Assembly (NCBI RefSeq): GCF_010119225.1
Contig: NZ_WNKF01000017.1
Span: 1 to 64,000, forward strand
DNA from: Cyclobacterium roseum
Lineage (GTDB): Bacteria; Bacteroidota; Bacteroidia; Cytophagales; Cyclobacteriaceae
Reading direction: 5' to 3'
Length of the DNA stretch: 64,000 nucleotides
The translations under genes were made by a program, and so were the position numbers. Below the pieces are notes generated by a model that saw only the letters and a list, made by a program, of their open reading frames with translations, ran no database searches and was not told the origin of the DNA. Positions 1 to 10,065 of this stretch are shown in pieces. Numbering within the stretch: position 1 is the stretch's first letter; each line of letters starts with the position of its first letter.

Positions 1-141
1 GCTCCCCCCGTTTGGGATCACAAAGATGACCCGTTTTTTTGAGCTGGCAATGGATAAAACAAATAAAAGTCAAAGAAAAGTTCAATGTACCTGACAATCA
101 GCTAAAAAAAATTAGCAAAAGTTTTCACCCTCATCGAGGAC

Positions 142-1170
142 TCAGTATTTGAAGCCCGGAATGGCCCTATCATGCCTTTTACCTAGTTTATAATTGCGAA
201 ACGTGTACCGCACCGATACCTCGTGCGCCCCACCGGAATTTCTCCACCCAAGTCTCGATACGGTAAAATCATAGCTGTATCCTACCTGCAAATCATTGGG
301 TAGGGAAAACCCCATCAGCGCAATCAAGGCTTCATTATTTGGAAGGGCATGCTTGGTGGGTAGACCTCTGTACCACAACCCGACGATCACCGGTGCATAA
401 AACAATTCCGCCCCTAAATCCAATTGATCAAATTCTCCCTGTCTTTTGTAATTAAAGGCCAGAGAAAGGGTCCTTTCCTGTAAAATATTGTTAATAACAT
501 CTCCAATTGCCGGGCTAAATAAATCAAACGTAACCCCGCCATGAACCGAATACCGGATCGGTAACCTATTCTCCTCCATTTGAAGAAATGAGGTGTAGGG
601 CTGAGTCAAATGGTGCGCGGCAATACCCAACCAAAACTTATCATCGTAATAGTACAGGCCCGCATTGATATCCTCATGCGATCTTTGGCTGACATCCGTG
701 ACCCAATTAACCCCCTCTCCGACGACTATTCCCCGGTCTATATCCAATTGAGTTCCCAGTATAATACCTTCTACGTTGACATTCCGATTTACAAAGCTGG
801 CCTGTACACCCGCGTGTAAATAGCGTTCTTCCCCCAACCGGACCCGATACGAATAGGTAAGCCCCAAGTCGATGTTTTGCATCTGTGCGAAGGTATCCCG
901 GGTTCCATTTACAATCACCCCTACACCACTATTCCTGTGGGCAATGAAATGGTCGAAGTAAGCAGAAAATGTATTGAAGCTATGATCCAAACCCGGCCAT
1001 TGGTTTCGGTAATTCATCCCCACCCGGGTCCATTCCGTACTTCCGGTAAAGGCCGGATTTAAATAGATAGGAGCAGCGTAAAATTGAGAAAATTGCATGT
1101 CCTGTGCCCCAAGCTGTTGACCAGACAGGGTTACAACGAAATAAACCGTTAGCTGAAGTAGTTTCTTCAT
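142..1170 (-). CDS. PorP/SprF family type IX secretion outer-membrane protein
   Basis: A 342-residue protein with a signal peptide ending near the AQ-D junction (about residue 23), followed by a beta-barrel-like sequence. The opening QDMQFSQFYAAPIYLNPAFTG (residues about 23-43) is the family hallmark: FSQ, then an N-P-A-F/L-T-G block. PorP/SprF proteins sit in the outer membrane and help secrete or retain type IX secretion (T9SS) clients, often as the partner of one large adhesin-like protein. The start codon overlaps the stop of the upstream T9SS client by 4 bases, so the two are almost certainly translated together. The length is usual for the family. Family assignment is firm; being the specific partner of the neighbour is inferred from the overlap. 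Confidence 0.93.
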   Translation of the reverse strand: MKKLLQLTVYFVVTLSGQQLGAQDMQFSQFYAAPIYLNPAFTGSTEWTRVGMNYRNQWPGLDHSFNTFSAYFDHFIAHRNSGVGVIVNGTRDTFAQMQNIDLGLTYSYRVRLGEERYLHAGVQASFVNRNVNVEGIILGTQLDIDRGIVVGEGVNWVTDVSQRSHEDINAGLYYYDDKFWLGIAAHHLTQPYTSFLQMEENRLPIRYSVHGGVTFDLFSPAIGDVINNILQERTLSLAFNYKRQGEFDQLDLGAELFYAPVIVGLWYRGLPTKHALPNNEALIALMGFSLPNDLQVGYSYDFTVSRLGWRNSGGAHEVSVRYTFRNYKLGKRHDRAIPGFKY

Positions 1171-3494
1171 CTGATTAACAAGAATTTTCCAGACCGGGAA
1201 ACTATTTCTCCCCTGGTGGTTTCAAAATCGGCCCGGTAGGCATAGGTTCCCGGAGGCAGGGGGCTGCCGTCTAAGGTACCATCCCAACCGTCTCCATTCA
1301 TGTCTGTAGTTTGAAACAAAAATTCCCCCCAACTACTAAATATTTTGAGGTCCATCGAAGCGATTCCCTTCATTTTAGGCATGAAATGCTGATCCTCAGA
1401 ACGCGTGGGAGTAAATCCGGTAGGAAACATAACCCGGTACGTTCTTCTGATGATTATCGGCATCTGATAAGTGGACTCACACTCATTACCGGTCATGACC
1501 GTAAGCGTCACTATAAATTCCCCCTTCTCTCCGAATACATGGGAAGGCGATCGTTGATTGCTTTCCGTGCCGTCCCCAAAATCCCAGGACCAGCTCTGTG
1601 GAAGCCCGGCCGATTGATCCAAAAAACGAATCCGGTCATCGGCAAGGATTCCATCCGCTGATTCCTCCTTAAGCCCAGTAGCATTGAGGACGTAATCAAA
1701 GTAAGCCTCCAATGGTTCATCAGGTACGCTAACCCTGAACGTAACCGGGTCCGACCAGCAGTCGATTTCCCTGGGTTTTACCCTTAAATAATAAAGCCCC
1801 TCCTCTGCAATACCTGTAATGCCTTGGTTTTCGAAAGTTGCTCCTCCCTCTGCTTCCACCTGATAGTCATAGAGCTCCCCATCGAAGTCTACGATGTAAT
1901 CCCTTACATCGGAAAATTCATCTGGCTGACAGGCAAAAATCGATTCCGCTATTTCGAGATCCGGAAACTCAGGGTAATTTATTTGACTGTTATCCGTCAA
2001 CAATCGGCAGCCCTGGAAGGACTGTACCTTAGCAAAATAATCTCCAGACTCGGTTACCACTAATTCGGGTTCGGTCTCTGCTTCCATGAGGTTACCATCT
2101 TTATACCATTCATAAGAAAGAATGGGATCCAGAGAATACACGCTCAAAACCAATTCTTCTTCCGGGCAAGCTTCTACAGATTCAAGGGGGAGGTCATTAA
2201 TCATAAGGGTAATGGGTTCGGGGGCTTCGTATACCTGCAGGTTTATGGCAGATCCGGATGATGTCTTCCCATAATTATCCGTGACCGTAAAATAGGCCCT
2301 GACCTCTGATCCGCTAAATCCTTCATTGGGTGTGAAAGAAAACTGCCCTCCTTGCCCCAGGTATTTAAAGGTTCCCTCCTGAAGCTCCAGAATTCCGCCG
2401 GATCCTTCACAATCTCCTTCCAAACAAGGATCTGCAGTTTGTCCGGGAATGGCTTCCTGAGACTCAAAAAACCGCAAACAGGATATCCGCGAATTTTCAT
2501 TCGGCAAACTGACTTTTTCTGGCGACAATTCGAGAAAATTTTCTTGCCCCAGGCACACCGTTAAATCCTCTACCGGCTCGGTGGCTGGAAAGGCAAGTTC
2601 ATCATCATCCGCCACTTCTATCAGAAGATTTCGTATTTCATGAATATTTGTCTGCCCACCGGTAGCGGCTGCAAACCCAATTTTGAGTGTTTCGGGGGCG
2701 GGATACGGATAGCTCACATTCTCCAACAACGATATTTGCCTGGGATTTCCCTCAACGGTAGTAAAGATCATTTCCACATCCAATTGGTACCCTATTCCCA
2801 AATCATCAGGTATTAATTTTACCAGCACTTTCCGGTAACCGGGAGTGTTGGGGTCCGCTATCCTGCCCGTGCCTATACCTCCCGAACTGATTGGAAAACG
2901 TTGATCGGCGGGCAAACCAAAAACGCCCCCTTCATTGGTTTTGACACCTGCGATAAATTCGTAGCCGTTCATCCCCTGACCAGGGCCGCGAACAACGATG
3001 CTATTTGGGTGCAACACGGACGGTTGGCCTGGGAAACTTCCCCTTTTCCCTTCCGATGTATTACCGAAGTTTCCAAAACTATCAAACCCGATTCCCATGT
3101 AAGCCCGGGTCAGACCATTTCCTCCCAACCGGGGAGCGTAGCCCAGAGAGCCGCCAAACCCACCCGGAGAAAATCCATTGCTGGCTCCATCAAACAAAAA
3201 AACCGTCAGACCGTCTGCCCCATCTCCTCCATAACTAAAATATTCAAAGGAAGCCTTCACCCCAAAACTGGAGGAAAAAGGAATATCGATGTACACGTAT
3301 CCATTTTGATCCATTACCGCTTCTGTTAGACGCAAAGTACCATCAAAAAGCTTGGCATCTCCCCCCAGGACGGTGTATTGTCGTTGTATTTGCCCCTGAA
3401 ACGATTCGCAATAGGGAAATCCCTGCTGCCCATGCAGCCTAAAGGAGGCATGAAGCAAACAAATCAGGATTAGGAGAGCGACTGGTTTGGGCAT
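1167..3494 (-). CDS. Large secreted lectin/PKD protein with gliding-motility type C-terminal sorting domain
   Basis: A 775-residue secreted protein. In order: signal peptide (about 1-23, ending HGQ), an L-type lectin-like domain (about 60-295, with GGDGADGLTVFLFDG), a region resembling cadherin/Ig-like repeats (about 340-510), a PKD domain (about 610-680, WDFGDGTESNQRSPSH), and a C-terminal gliding-motility-associated (type B) sorting domain (about 690-775, FPTGFTP start and GTYAYRADF near the end). T9SS exports such proteins to the surface, where lectin and PKD domains usually bind glycans or protein. The next gene, overlapping by 4 bases, is PorP/SprF, the usual partner of type B domain clients. 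The ligand cannot be told from sequence. Confidence 0.9.
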   Translation of the reverse strand: MPKPVALLILICLLHASFRLHGQQGFPYCESFQGQIQRQYTVLGGDAKLFDGTLRLTEAVMDQNGYVYIDIPFSSSFGVKASFEYFSYGGDGADGLTVFLFDGASNGFSPGGFGGSLGYAPRLGGNGLTRAYMGIGFDSFGNFGNTSEGKRGSFPGQPSVLHPNSIVVRGPGQGMNGYEFIAGVKTNEGGVFGLPADQRFPISSGGIGTGRIADPNTPGYRKVLVKLIPDDLGIGYQLDVEMIFTTVEGNPRQISLLENVSYPYPAPETLKIGFAAATGGQTNIHEIRNLLIEVADDDELAFPATEPVEDLTVCLGQENFLELSPEKVSLPNENSRISCLRFFESQEAIPGQTADPCLEGDCEGSGGILELQEGTFKYLGQGGQFSFTPNEGFSGSEVRAYFTVTDNYGKTSSGSAINLQVYEAPEPITLMINDLPLESVEACPEEELVLSVYSLDPILSYEWYKDGNLMEAETEPELVVTESGDYFAKVQSFQGCRLLTDNSQINYPEFPDLEIAESIFACQPDEFSDVRDYIVDFDGELYDYQVEAEGGATFENQGITGIAEEGLYYLRVKPREIDCWSDPVTFRVSVPDEPLEAYFDYVLNATGLKEESADGILADDRIRFLDQSAGLPQSWSWDFGDGTESNQRSPSHVFGEKGEFIVTLTVMTGNECESTYQMPIIIRRTYRVMFPTGFTPTRSEDQHFMPKMKGIASMDLKIFSSWGEFLFQTTDMNGDGWDGTLDGSPLPPGTYAYRADFETTRGEIVSRSGKFLLIR

Positions 3495-3677
3495 AATAAA
3501 TCGAAAGAAAATAAAGAAGATCCTTTTATTTCAACCAAAATTATCCTTTGCAGTCAGATAAGCATTTCGGCTACCAAAAGGTTTTACACCCGATACCCCC
3601 AATGACCCTATCCACTCAACAAGAAAACCCGGGTACTTCTAGATCCGGTATTAAGATAGGTAAATAAAAATCAAATC

Positions 3678-3718
3678 AAAAAAGGCTTCTTTTTTATGGT
3701 AAAAAGAAGCCTTTTTTT
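3678..3718 (-). terminator. Intrinsic terminator downstream of purA
   Basis: A perfect inverted repeat AAAAAGGCTTCTTTTT / AAAAAGAAGCCTTTTT with a loop of about 5 bases. Because the stem is flanked by A and T runs it could terminate on both strands. It lies about 20 bases past the purA stop. Confidence 0.85.
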
Positions 3719-3739
3719 GCGTATAAGATTTGGGAAGAA

Positions 3740-5041
<1,302 letters not shown>

Positions 5042-5127
5042 TCAAAATTTGCCGTGAAGATTGCCAGTATTGTAAAATTTTACAACTTACAACTCGGTTT
5101 TATTCAAAATAAAAATTAACCCGGGAC

Positions 5128-5472
5128 TTACCTGGATTGATTTAAGGCGTCTTCCAGCGTGTCAAAAACGGTAAAAATGTTGTTTAATTTTGTGATGATT
5201 AGTAACTTTTTCACATGTTCGGAAGGAGATGTCAGGTAAACCTCTCCGTCAGCATTTCTCATCTTGGTGAGAATCGTGATTAACACACCGATTCCGCTAG
5301 AACTGATATACCTGACCTGGCTCAGATCAACAATACACTTTTTAATATTCTCTTGTAGCCCATCGGAAACCATCCCCACCAGTTGGGGTCCTGACTCATC
5401 GCCAATCAAATCCCCTTTGATCTTCAATATCAGGATTCCGCCCTGCACATTTGATTCAAATGCTGCTTTCAT
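5128..5472 (-). CDS. STAS-domain protein, anti-sigma factor antagonist-like
   Basis: A 114-residue single STAS domain. The phosphorylatable serine region is visible as RYISSSGIGVLI (about residues 54-65), and the C-terminus keeps the VKKLLIITKLNNIFTVFDT pattern typical of SpoIIAA/RsbV-like proteins. Such proteins usually bind an anti-sigma factor kinase or act in a phosphoswitch, but no kinase or phosphatase partner lies in this window, so the target is unknown. It starts 3 bases after the Fur-family gene stops, so the two are surely one transcript. It could also be a structural STAS module in another complex. Confidence 0.9.
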   Translation of the reverse strand: MKAAFESNVQGGILILKIKGDLIGDESGPQLVGMVSDGLQENIKKCIVDLSQVRYISSSGIGVLITILTKMRNADGEVYLTSPSEHVKKLLIITKLNNIFTVFDTLEDALNQSR

Positions 5473-5475
5473 CGA

Positions 5476-5973
5476 TTACATGTTATTATTTTGCGTTTTT
5501 TCTGATTTTGCTTCTTGCTTGTATTCGCAATTATCATCCGTGCAATTACCGTACAACAATAAAGAATGATGAATAATATTAAAGTTCAAGACTTCGCCCA
5601 CCGTGTTTTGGATATTCTGTATGCGGGGATCGCAAAACTCTTTTACCTGATGGCATTCGGTGCAGATAAGGTGATCGTGCTGTTTGTATCCATAGGACTT
5701 TTCGTACTGGGCCAGATTTTGTCCAAACTGATGTTTGGTAACCAGATCACATTCCACCAATAAATCCAGGGTATTGTAAACGGTAGCACGACTCACCCGG
5801 TAATTTTTATTTTTCATGCTGATATACAGTCCTTCCACATCAAAATGTCCGCCCCGGCTATAGATCTCCTCCAATATGGCATACCTCTCGGGTGTTTTCC
5901 TAAGCTTCTTGTTTTCCAAGTAGGCAGTAAATATTTTCTTTACCTTCTCGTAAAGACTTTCAGTTGAAGCCAT
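5476..5973 (-). CDS. Fur-family transcriptional regulator
   Basis: A 165-residue Fur/PerR-type regulator: a winged helix (about residues 15-95, with [13 protein letters not shown] and [15 protein letters not shown]) and a dimerisation/metal domain with [12 protein letters not shown] and a second CTDDNC pair, giving the CxxC...CxxxxC structural zinc site. The family represses iron uptake, zinc uptake or peroxide-defence genes depending on type; sequence alone does not settle which. The N-terminus is about 20 residues longer than E. coli Fur, and the C-terminal tail is rich in K, E and N. It is followed after 3 bases by the STAS gene. A good -7 element (TATATTTG) lies just upstream. Confidence 0.93.
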   Translation of the reverse strand: MASTESLYEKVKKIFTAYLENKKLRKTPERYAILEEIYSRGGHFDVEGLYISMKNKNYRVSRATVYNTLDLLVECDLVTKHQFGQNLAQYEKSYGYKQHDHLICTECHQVKEFCDPRIQNIQNTVGEVLNFNIIHHSLLLYGNCTDDNCEYKQEAKSEKTQNNNM

Positions 5974-5990
5974 ACGTTACTTTTTTTTTA

Positions 5991-5998
5991 CAAATATA
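5991..5998 (-). promoter_or_regulatory. Candidate -7 promoter element of the fur-STAS transcript
   Basis: On the minus strand TATATTTG matches the Bacteroidota -7 consensus TAnnTTTG exactly, 18 bases before the Fur-family ATG. No clear TTG at -33 was seen, so this is a half-supported promoter. The short distance implies a nearly leaderless mRNA. Confidence 0.5.
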
Positions 5999-6032
5999 CA
6001 GTTCTTAATTTAAAAAGGAGGTTTTCCTAAGG

Positions 6033-8252
6033 CTAATCGAATCGCGCCACTTTCAGAACGCCAGATACCCTGGAAAGGTTGTCGATGAGTTTTTCGAGGT
6101 GGTGAGTGCTGTGGACATACAATTTAATACTTCCTTCAAAAATCCCACTGTCAGAATCTACCGTGATGGAGCGCATGTTTACTTTCAGTTCATTGGAGAT
6201 TACTTTGGTAAGGTCGCTGATCAATCCTACCCTATCTGTTCCCACGATCTTGAGCCCCGCTAAAAAGGCAATTTGCTGTTGACTGGTCCAGCGGGCCTTA
6301 ATTACCCGGTTGCCATGATTGGATAAAAGCTCCAATGCATTAGGGCAGGCCGTTCTGTGGATCTTAATTCCTTCATTGACGGTTACAAAACCGAAAACAT
6401 CATCCCCTGGAATGGGATTGCAGCATTTGGCCAGGATATAATCCACCACATCCATGTCTTCCCCAATCAGTAGCTGATCGTGATCGGGTCCTTTCAGATT
6501 TTTGATCTCTTTCGTAAAGGATTTCTCATCCGTAACGTGAAGCAAGGGATTTTTCCTGGACTTTTTCTTCTGTTTAAAGTCCCTGAAACTTTTTATGGAG
6601 GTAGGGTCAATGATTCCACGGCCAACTTTATAATAAAATTCCGAGGTGGTCTTGGTTTCAAAAAAAGCTCGTAGTTGCTCTACGATTTCAGAAGAAAAAT
6701 CAATCTTCATCTGCTTTAGCTTTCTCTGAACGATTTCTTTTCCGTCCAACATGTAACCCTTTTTCTCCTCTTTGAGGGCATCTTTGATTTTTGCCTTTGC
6801 CCTGGAGGTCACCACGGATTTCAGCCAATCTTCGGTGGGTTTTTGCTTATTAGAGGTAAGTATTTCTACCTGATCTCCATTTTTTAACTTATGCCCAATA
6901 GACACCAGTCTCTGATTCACTTTTGCTCCAATACATTTGGCTCCCACTTCCGAGTGAATCTCAAACGCAAAATCAAGTGCTGTGGCCCCAAAGGGCATTA
7001 CCTTCAAGTCGCCTTTAGGCGTAAAAACGAATACCTCATCCTGGAATAAATTCCCCCTGAAATCATCCATGAATTCGATGGCCGAACCATCGTTATTTTC
7101 CAGCAATGTCCGCACCTGGGTGATCCATTCATCCAGACTTCCCGCTGCTTTCTCGGGAGCATTTTCCTTTTCTTTGTATTTCCAATGGGCGGCATACCCT
7201 CGTTCGGCAATATCATCCATGCGCTGAGTGCGTATCTGCACCTCTACCCACTGCCCGGTCTGGCTCATCACCGTCGTGTGCAAGGACTCGTATCCGTTGG
7301 CCCTGGGGGTACTTATCCAGTCCCTCAGCCGGTCCGGGTTGGGTCGGTAGAAATCCGTAACAATCGAGTATGCCTGCCAACAATCCGCTTTTTCATTGTC
7401 GTAAGGAGTATCGATAATGATGCGGATCGCAAACAAATCAAACACCTCCTCAAAAGGAATGTTCTGGGATTTCATTTTATTGTAGATGGAGTACACCGAT
7501 TTAGGCCTCCCTTTGATGATAAAATGAAAACCCTGATCGAGTAGCTCTTTCTCAATGGGCGCAATAAAGGTTTTAATGAATTTGTTCCTGGATACCCTGC
7601 TGTCGTTTATTCGCTTTATTATAAATTCATAGGCATCTCTGTCCACGAATTTTAAATGTAAATCCTCTAATTCAGATTTGATCGAATACAGCCCCAACCG
7701 GTGAGCTAAGGGGGCGTAGAGAAACTTTGTCTCCGAAGCGATTTTTAGCTGCTTGTGCCTGGGCATGGATTCCAGGGTCCGCATGTTATTCAGTCTATCA
7801 GCCAGTTTTATAAGAATCACCCGCACATCATCGGAGAGGGTAATCAGCATTTTTCGGAAATTTTCGGCCTGCTGGGAGGTGCCATAATCGAAGACTCCTG
7901 CTATCTTAGTCAAACCATCGATGATTTGAACGACCTTAACGCCAAATTCACGCTCAATATCTTCGAGCTCGAGGTCGGTATCCTCTACCACATCGTGAAG
8001 CAGGGCGGAGACGATACTGGTCGTTCCCAAACCAATTTCTTCCACGCAGATCAAAGCTACTTCCAGCGGATGGTAGATATACGGCTCTCCGGATTTTCGC
8101 CTCATCTCTTTGTGCGCCTCACTCGCCACATTGAACGCTTTTTTGATCAATTTGGCATCGCCGGATTTTAACAAGGGCTTGGCGACTTTCAGCAGCTTAC
8201 GATACCGTTTGAGTATTTCCTTCCTTTCTTCGTCTACATCAACTTTGATCAT
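6033..8252 (-). CDS. rsh: RelA/SpoT-type (p)ppGpp synthetase/hydrolase
   Basis: Makes and probably degrades the alarmone (p)ppGpp. Domains in order: HD hydrolase (about residues 45-190, LLHDVVEDTDLELEDIE), synthetase (about 240-350, with RANGYESLHTTV), TGS (about 400-460, VFTPKGDLKVMPFGATALDF), a conserved cysteine region (AKCCNPIPGDDV) and a C-terminal ACT domain (about 660-739). The intact HDxxED motif suggests hydrolase activity is kept, so this is a bifunctional long RSH enzyme. The frame extends to a TTG at 8261, but ATG at 8252 (MIKVDVDEE) is the better start. It is transcribed divergently from tRNA-Leu. The fur-STAS genes follow after 59 bases, and that gap contains a promoter-like element. 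Confidence 0.96.
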   Translation of the reverse strand: MIKVDVDEERKEILKRYRKLLKVAKPLLKSGDAKLIKKAFNVASEAHKEMRRKSGEPYIYHPLEVALICVEEIGLGTTSIVSALLHDVVEDTDLELEDIEREFGVKVVQIIDGLTKIAGVFDYGTSQQAENFRKMLITLSDDVRVILIKLADRLNNMRTLESMPRHKQLKIASETKFLYAPLAHRLGLYSIKSELEDLHLKFVDRDAYEFIIKRINDSRVSRNKFIKTFIAPIEKELLDQGFHFIIKGRPKSVYSIYNKMKSQNIPFEEVFDLFAIRIIIDTPYDNEKADCWQAYSIVTDFYRPNPDRLRDWISTPRANGYESLHTTVMSQTGQWVEVQIRTQRMDDIAERGYAAHWKYKEKENAPEKAAGSLDEWITQVRTLLENNDGSAIEFMDDFRGNLFQDEVFVFTPKGDLKVMPFGATALDFAFEIHSEVGAKCIGAKVNQRLVSIGHKLKNGDQVEILTSNKQKPTEDWLKSVVTSRAKAKIKDALKEEKKGYMLDGKEIVQRKLKQMKIDFSSEIVEQLRAFFETKTTSEFYYKVGRGIIDPTSIKSFRDFKQKKKSRKNPLLHVTDEKSFTKEIKNLKGPDHDQLLIGEDMDVVDYILAKCCNPIPGDDVFGFVTVNEGIKIHRTACPNALELLSNHGNRVIKARWTSQQQIAFLAGLKIVGTDRVGLISDLTKVISNELKVNMRSITVDSDSGIFEGSIKLYVHSTHHLEKLIDNLSRVSGVLKVARFD

Positions 8253-8331
8253 ACGATACAAGTTATAAAATTAATCCCTTCGAAGAAATCAAATCTTAAA
8301 GTAATATTTTTATTTTTTTTAGACTAAGATA

Positions 8332-8361
8332 TTGAAACTTTAAAATTGATGATTACCTTTG
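8332..8361 (+). promoter_or_regulatory. Bacteroidota-type promoter for tRNA-Leu
   Basis: TTG at 8332-8334, 19 bases, then TACCTTTG at 8354-8361, matching the TTG...TAnnTTTG pattern of the Bacteroidota primary sigma factor. Start of transcription is expected near 8368, about 120 bases before the mature tRNA. Confidence 0.75.
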
Positions 8362-8488
8362 CATCCACATTAAAAAAACACCGGTATACCATCAAAAAAT
8401 TATCTGCCGGAAGATAAGACCGGGGTTATAAGCAAGCCGGTTTTACAATTTAAGGTGAAATAAGTAAGATACTTATTATTTACTCATT

Positions 8489-8570
8489 GCGGATGTGGCG
8501 AAATTGGTAGACGCACTAGACTTAGGATCTAGCGCCGCGAGGCATGGGGGTTCGAGTCCCTCCATCCGCA
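8489..8570 (+). tRNA. tRNA-Leu (anticodon TAG)
   Basis: An 82-base class II tRNA. The acceptor stem GCGGATG pairs with CATCCGC, followed by discriminator A. The anticodon stem CTAGA/TCTAG encloses loop CTTAGGA with anticodon TAG, read as leucine (CUN). The T arm GGGGGTTCGAGTCCCTC contains the TTCGA loop, and the long variable arm (GCCGCGAGGC) is typical of leucine tRNAs. CCA is not encoded. A 5-prime leader of about 120 bases contains two small inverted repeats (8400-8417 and 8459-8477). Confidence 0.97.
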
Positions 8571-8583
8571 CAACCTTTAAAAT

Positions 8584-8626
8584 CCCTCGATCTTGATTTT
8601 TTGGTGAATCAGGATGGAGGGTTTTT
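8584..8626 (+). terminator. Terminator after tRNA-Leu
   Basis: Stem CCCTCGATCTTGATT pairs imperfectly with AATCAGGATGGAGGG (two mismatches), followed by TTTTT. It lies 13 bases after the tRNA and 30 bases before the trigger-factor start, so it separates the two units. Confidence 0.8.
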
Positions 8627-8655
8627 GTTATTGGTAAACACTAAATACAGATCCC

Positions 8656-9984
8656 TTGGAAATTACATTAGACAAACATGCGGCCAACGAAGCCTCCGTC
8701 AAAATAAAATTGGAGGAAGCTGACTATCAACCAAAAGTTGATGCCAAAATAAAAGATTACGCCAAAAAGGCGACCATCAAGGGCTTTCGCCCGGGGAAAG
8801 CCCCTTTTGGGATGGTTAAAAACCTCTACGGTACTTCTGTTTTGTTGGAGGAAATCAATGGCATTTTGTCCAAGTCTTTGAATGATTACCTGAAAGAACA
8901 AGAATTTGAGGTGTTGGGAGACCCCCTCCCTCTTGAAGAAGATTCCCAATCGATCGATTGGAAAAAGCAAAAAGAATTTGAATTCGAATATAAAATTGGC
9001 TTTGTTGACAAAATCAACGTAAACTTTGACCAGAAGTTTGAAGCCAAAAATTATACGGTTGAGCTTTCCGATAAAGAGGTTGACGAGGCATTGGACAATA
9101 TCAAAAAACAATATGGGAAAATGACCAACCCGGAAGAGAGCGCGGAAAATGATTTCCTATATGGCGACCTGAAAGCAGATGAGGGAAGTTACGAAGAGAC
9201 CCTTTCGCTCCCTCTGAAGGATATGGACGGTCGCTCTGTCAAGAAATTCCTGGGTGTTAAAAAAGGAGACAGTATTGCTTTCGATCCCTCCAAAGCAATC
9301 AAGGGGGATTTGGCGGAAGTCCTGAACATCCCTAAAGAAGATGCCGAAAAACTACAGGGAGACTTCACCTTTACAGTCCAGAATATCAACCGCACAGAAG
9401 AAGCCACCTTGGATCAGGAGCTTTTTGACAAGGTATTTGGACCTGATCAGGTAAGTAGTGAAGCCGAGTTTTTGGAAAAGATTAAATCCATCCTTACAGA
9501 AAATTACCAAAAAGAGGTGAGCGTTTTTAATGAGGAGCAACTCAAGGAAAGCCTGATCAAAAACCATCCCCTTGACCTTCCCGAAGCATTCTTAAAAGAA
9601 TGGTTGGTTCGCGCTAATGAGGGAAAATTCAGCAGAGAAGAGGTGGAAAAGGAATTTCCGGCTTATGCCAAGCAACTGACCTGGTCCTTGCTGTCCAACC
9701 AGATTGCCAAAGAAAATGAAATCAAGGCGGAGCACGAGGATGTACTCGAAAAAACAAGAGCTATGATTCGGGAACAACTTGCCTCTTCTGGAATGGGCTC
9801 TCAGATGGAAGAAAACATGGACATGTTTTTGGAAAACTACCTGCAGGGCAATGAAGGCAAAAATTACATGCAAATGATGACGGCGGTTCAAAATGAAAAG
9901 GTCCTGGGTTTTGTCCGGGATCAGGTCAAGCCGAAGGAAGAAAAGATCGGCGTAGAAAAGTTTAAAGAGCTACTCGAAAACTAA
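8656..9984 (+). CDS. tig: Trigger factor, ribosome-associated chaperone
   Basis: Trigger factor binds the ribosome at the polypeptide exit and shields nascent chains. The N-terminal ribosome-binding domain carries IKGFRPGKAPFGMVKNLYG (about residues 42-60), a form of the GFRxGKxP signature; the C-terminal half is the long helical chaperone domain. The middle PPIase-like segment (about 160-250) is weakly conserved, as in other Bacteroidota. The start is a TTG at 8656: the encoded MEITLDKHAANEASVKI matches family N-termini and no ATG lies nearby, so the rare start is well supported. clpP and clpX follow, the same tig-clpP-clpX order found widely in bacteria. Confidence 0.96.
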   Translation: MEITLDKHAANEASVKIKLEEADYQPKVDAKIKDYAKKATIKGFRPGKAPFGMVKNLYGTSVLLEEINGILSKSLNDYLKEQEFEVLGDPLPLEEDSQSIDWKKQKEFEFEYKIGFVDKINVNFDQKFEAKNYTVELSDKEVDEALDNIKKQYGKMTNPEESAENDFLYGDLKADEGSYEETLSLPLKDMDGRSVKKFLGVKKGDSIAFDPSKAIKGDLAEVLNIPKEDAEKLQGDFTFTVQNINRTEEATLDQELFDKVFGPDQVSSEAEFLEKIKSILTENYQKEVSVFNEEQLKESLIKNHPLDLPEAFLKEWLVRANEGKFSREEVEKEFPAYAKQLTWSLLSNQIAKENEIKAEHEDVLEKTRAMIREQLASSGMGSQMEENMDMFLENYLQGNEGKNYMQMMTAVQNEKVLGFVRDQVKPKEEKIGVEKFKELLEN

Positions 9985-10005
9985 TTGTAAAAATTATTTG
10001 TTCAT

Positions 10006-10032
10006 AAAAAGTCCTTTTGTAAGGGCTTTTTT
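10006..10032 (+). terminator. Terminator after trigger factor
   Basis: AAAGTCCTT pairs with AAGGGCTTT (one G-T pair) around a 4-base loop and is followed by a T run. The clpP -7 element overlaps the end of the T run. Confidence 0.7.
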
Positions 10033-10040
10033 TATTTTTG
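10033..10040 (+). promoter_or_regulatory. Candidate -7 promoter element of clpP-clpX
   Basis: TATTTTTG matches TAnnTTTG, 25 bases before the clpP ATG. No TTG sits at the expected -33 distance (nearest are 13 and 32 bases away), so support is partial. Confidence 0.45.
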
Positions 10041-10065
10041 TATCCGTGCAATAAAAAATGAGACG

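Noticed and set aside
101-116. GCTAA/TTAGC inverted repeat as a terminator for the PorP/SprF gene
   Set aside because: The stem is only 5 AT-rich pairs with a poly-A loop, so it is too weak to call.
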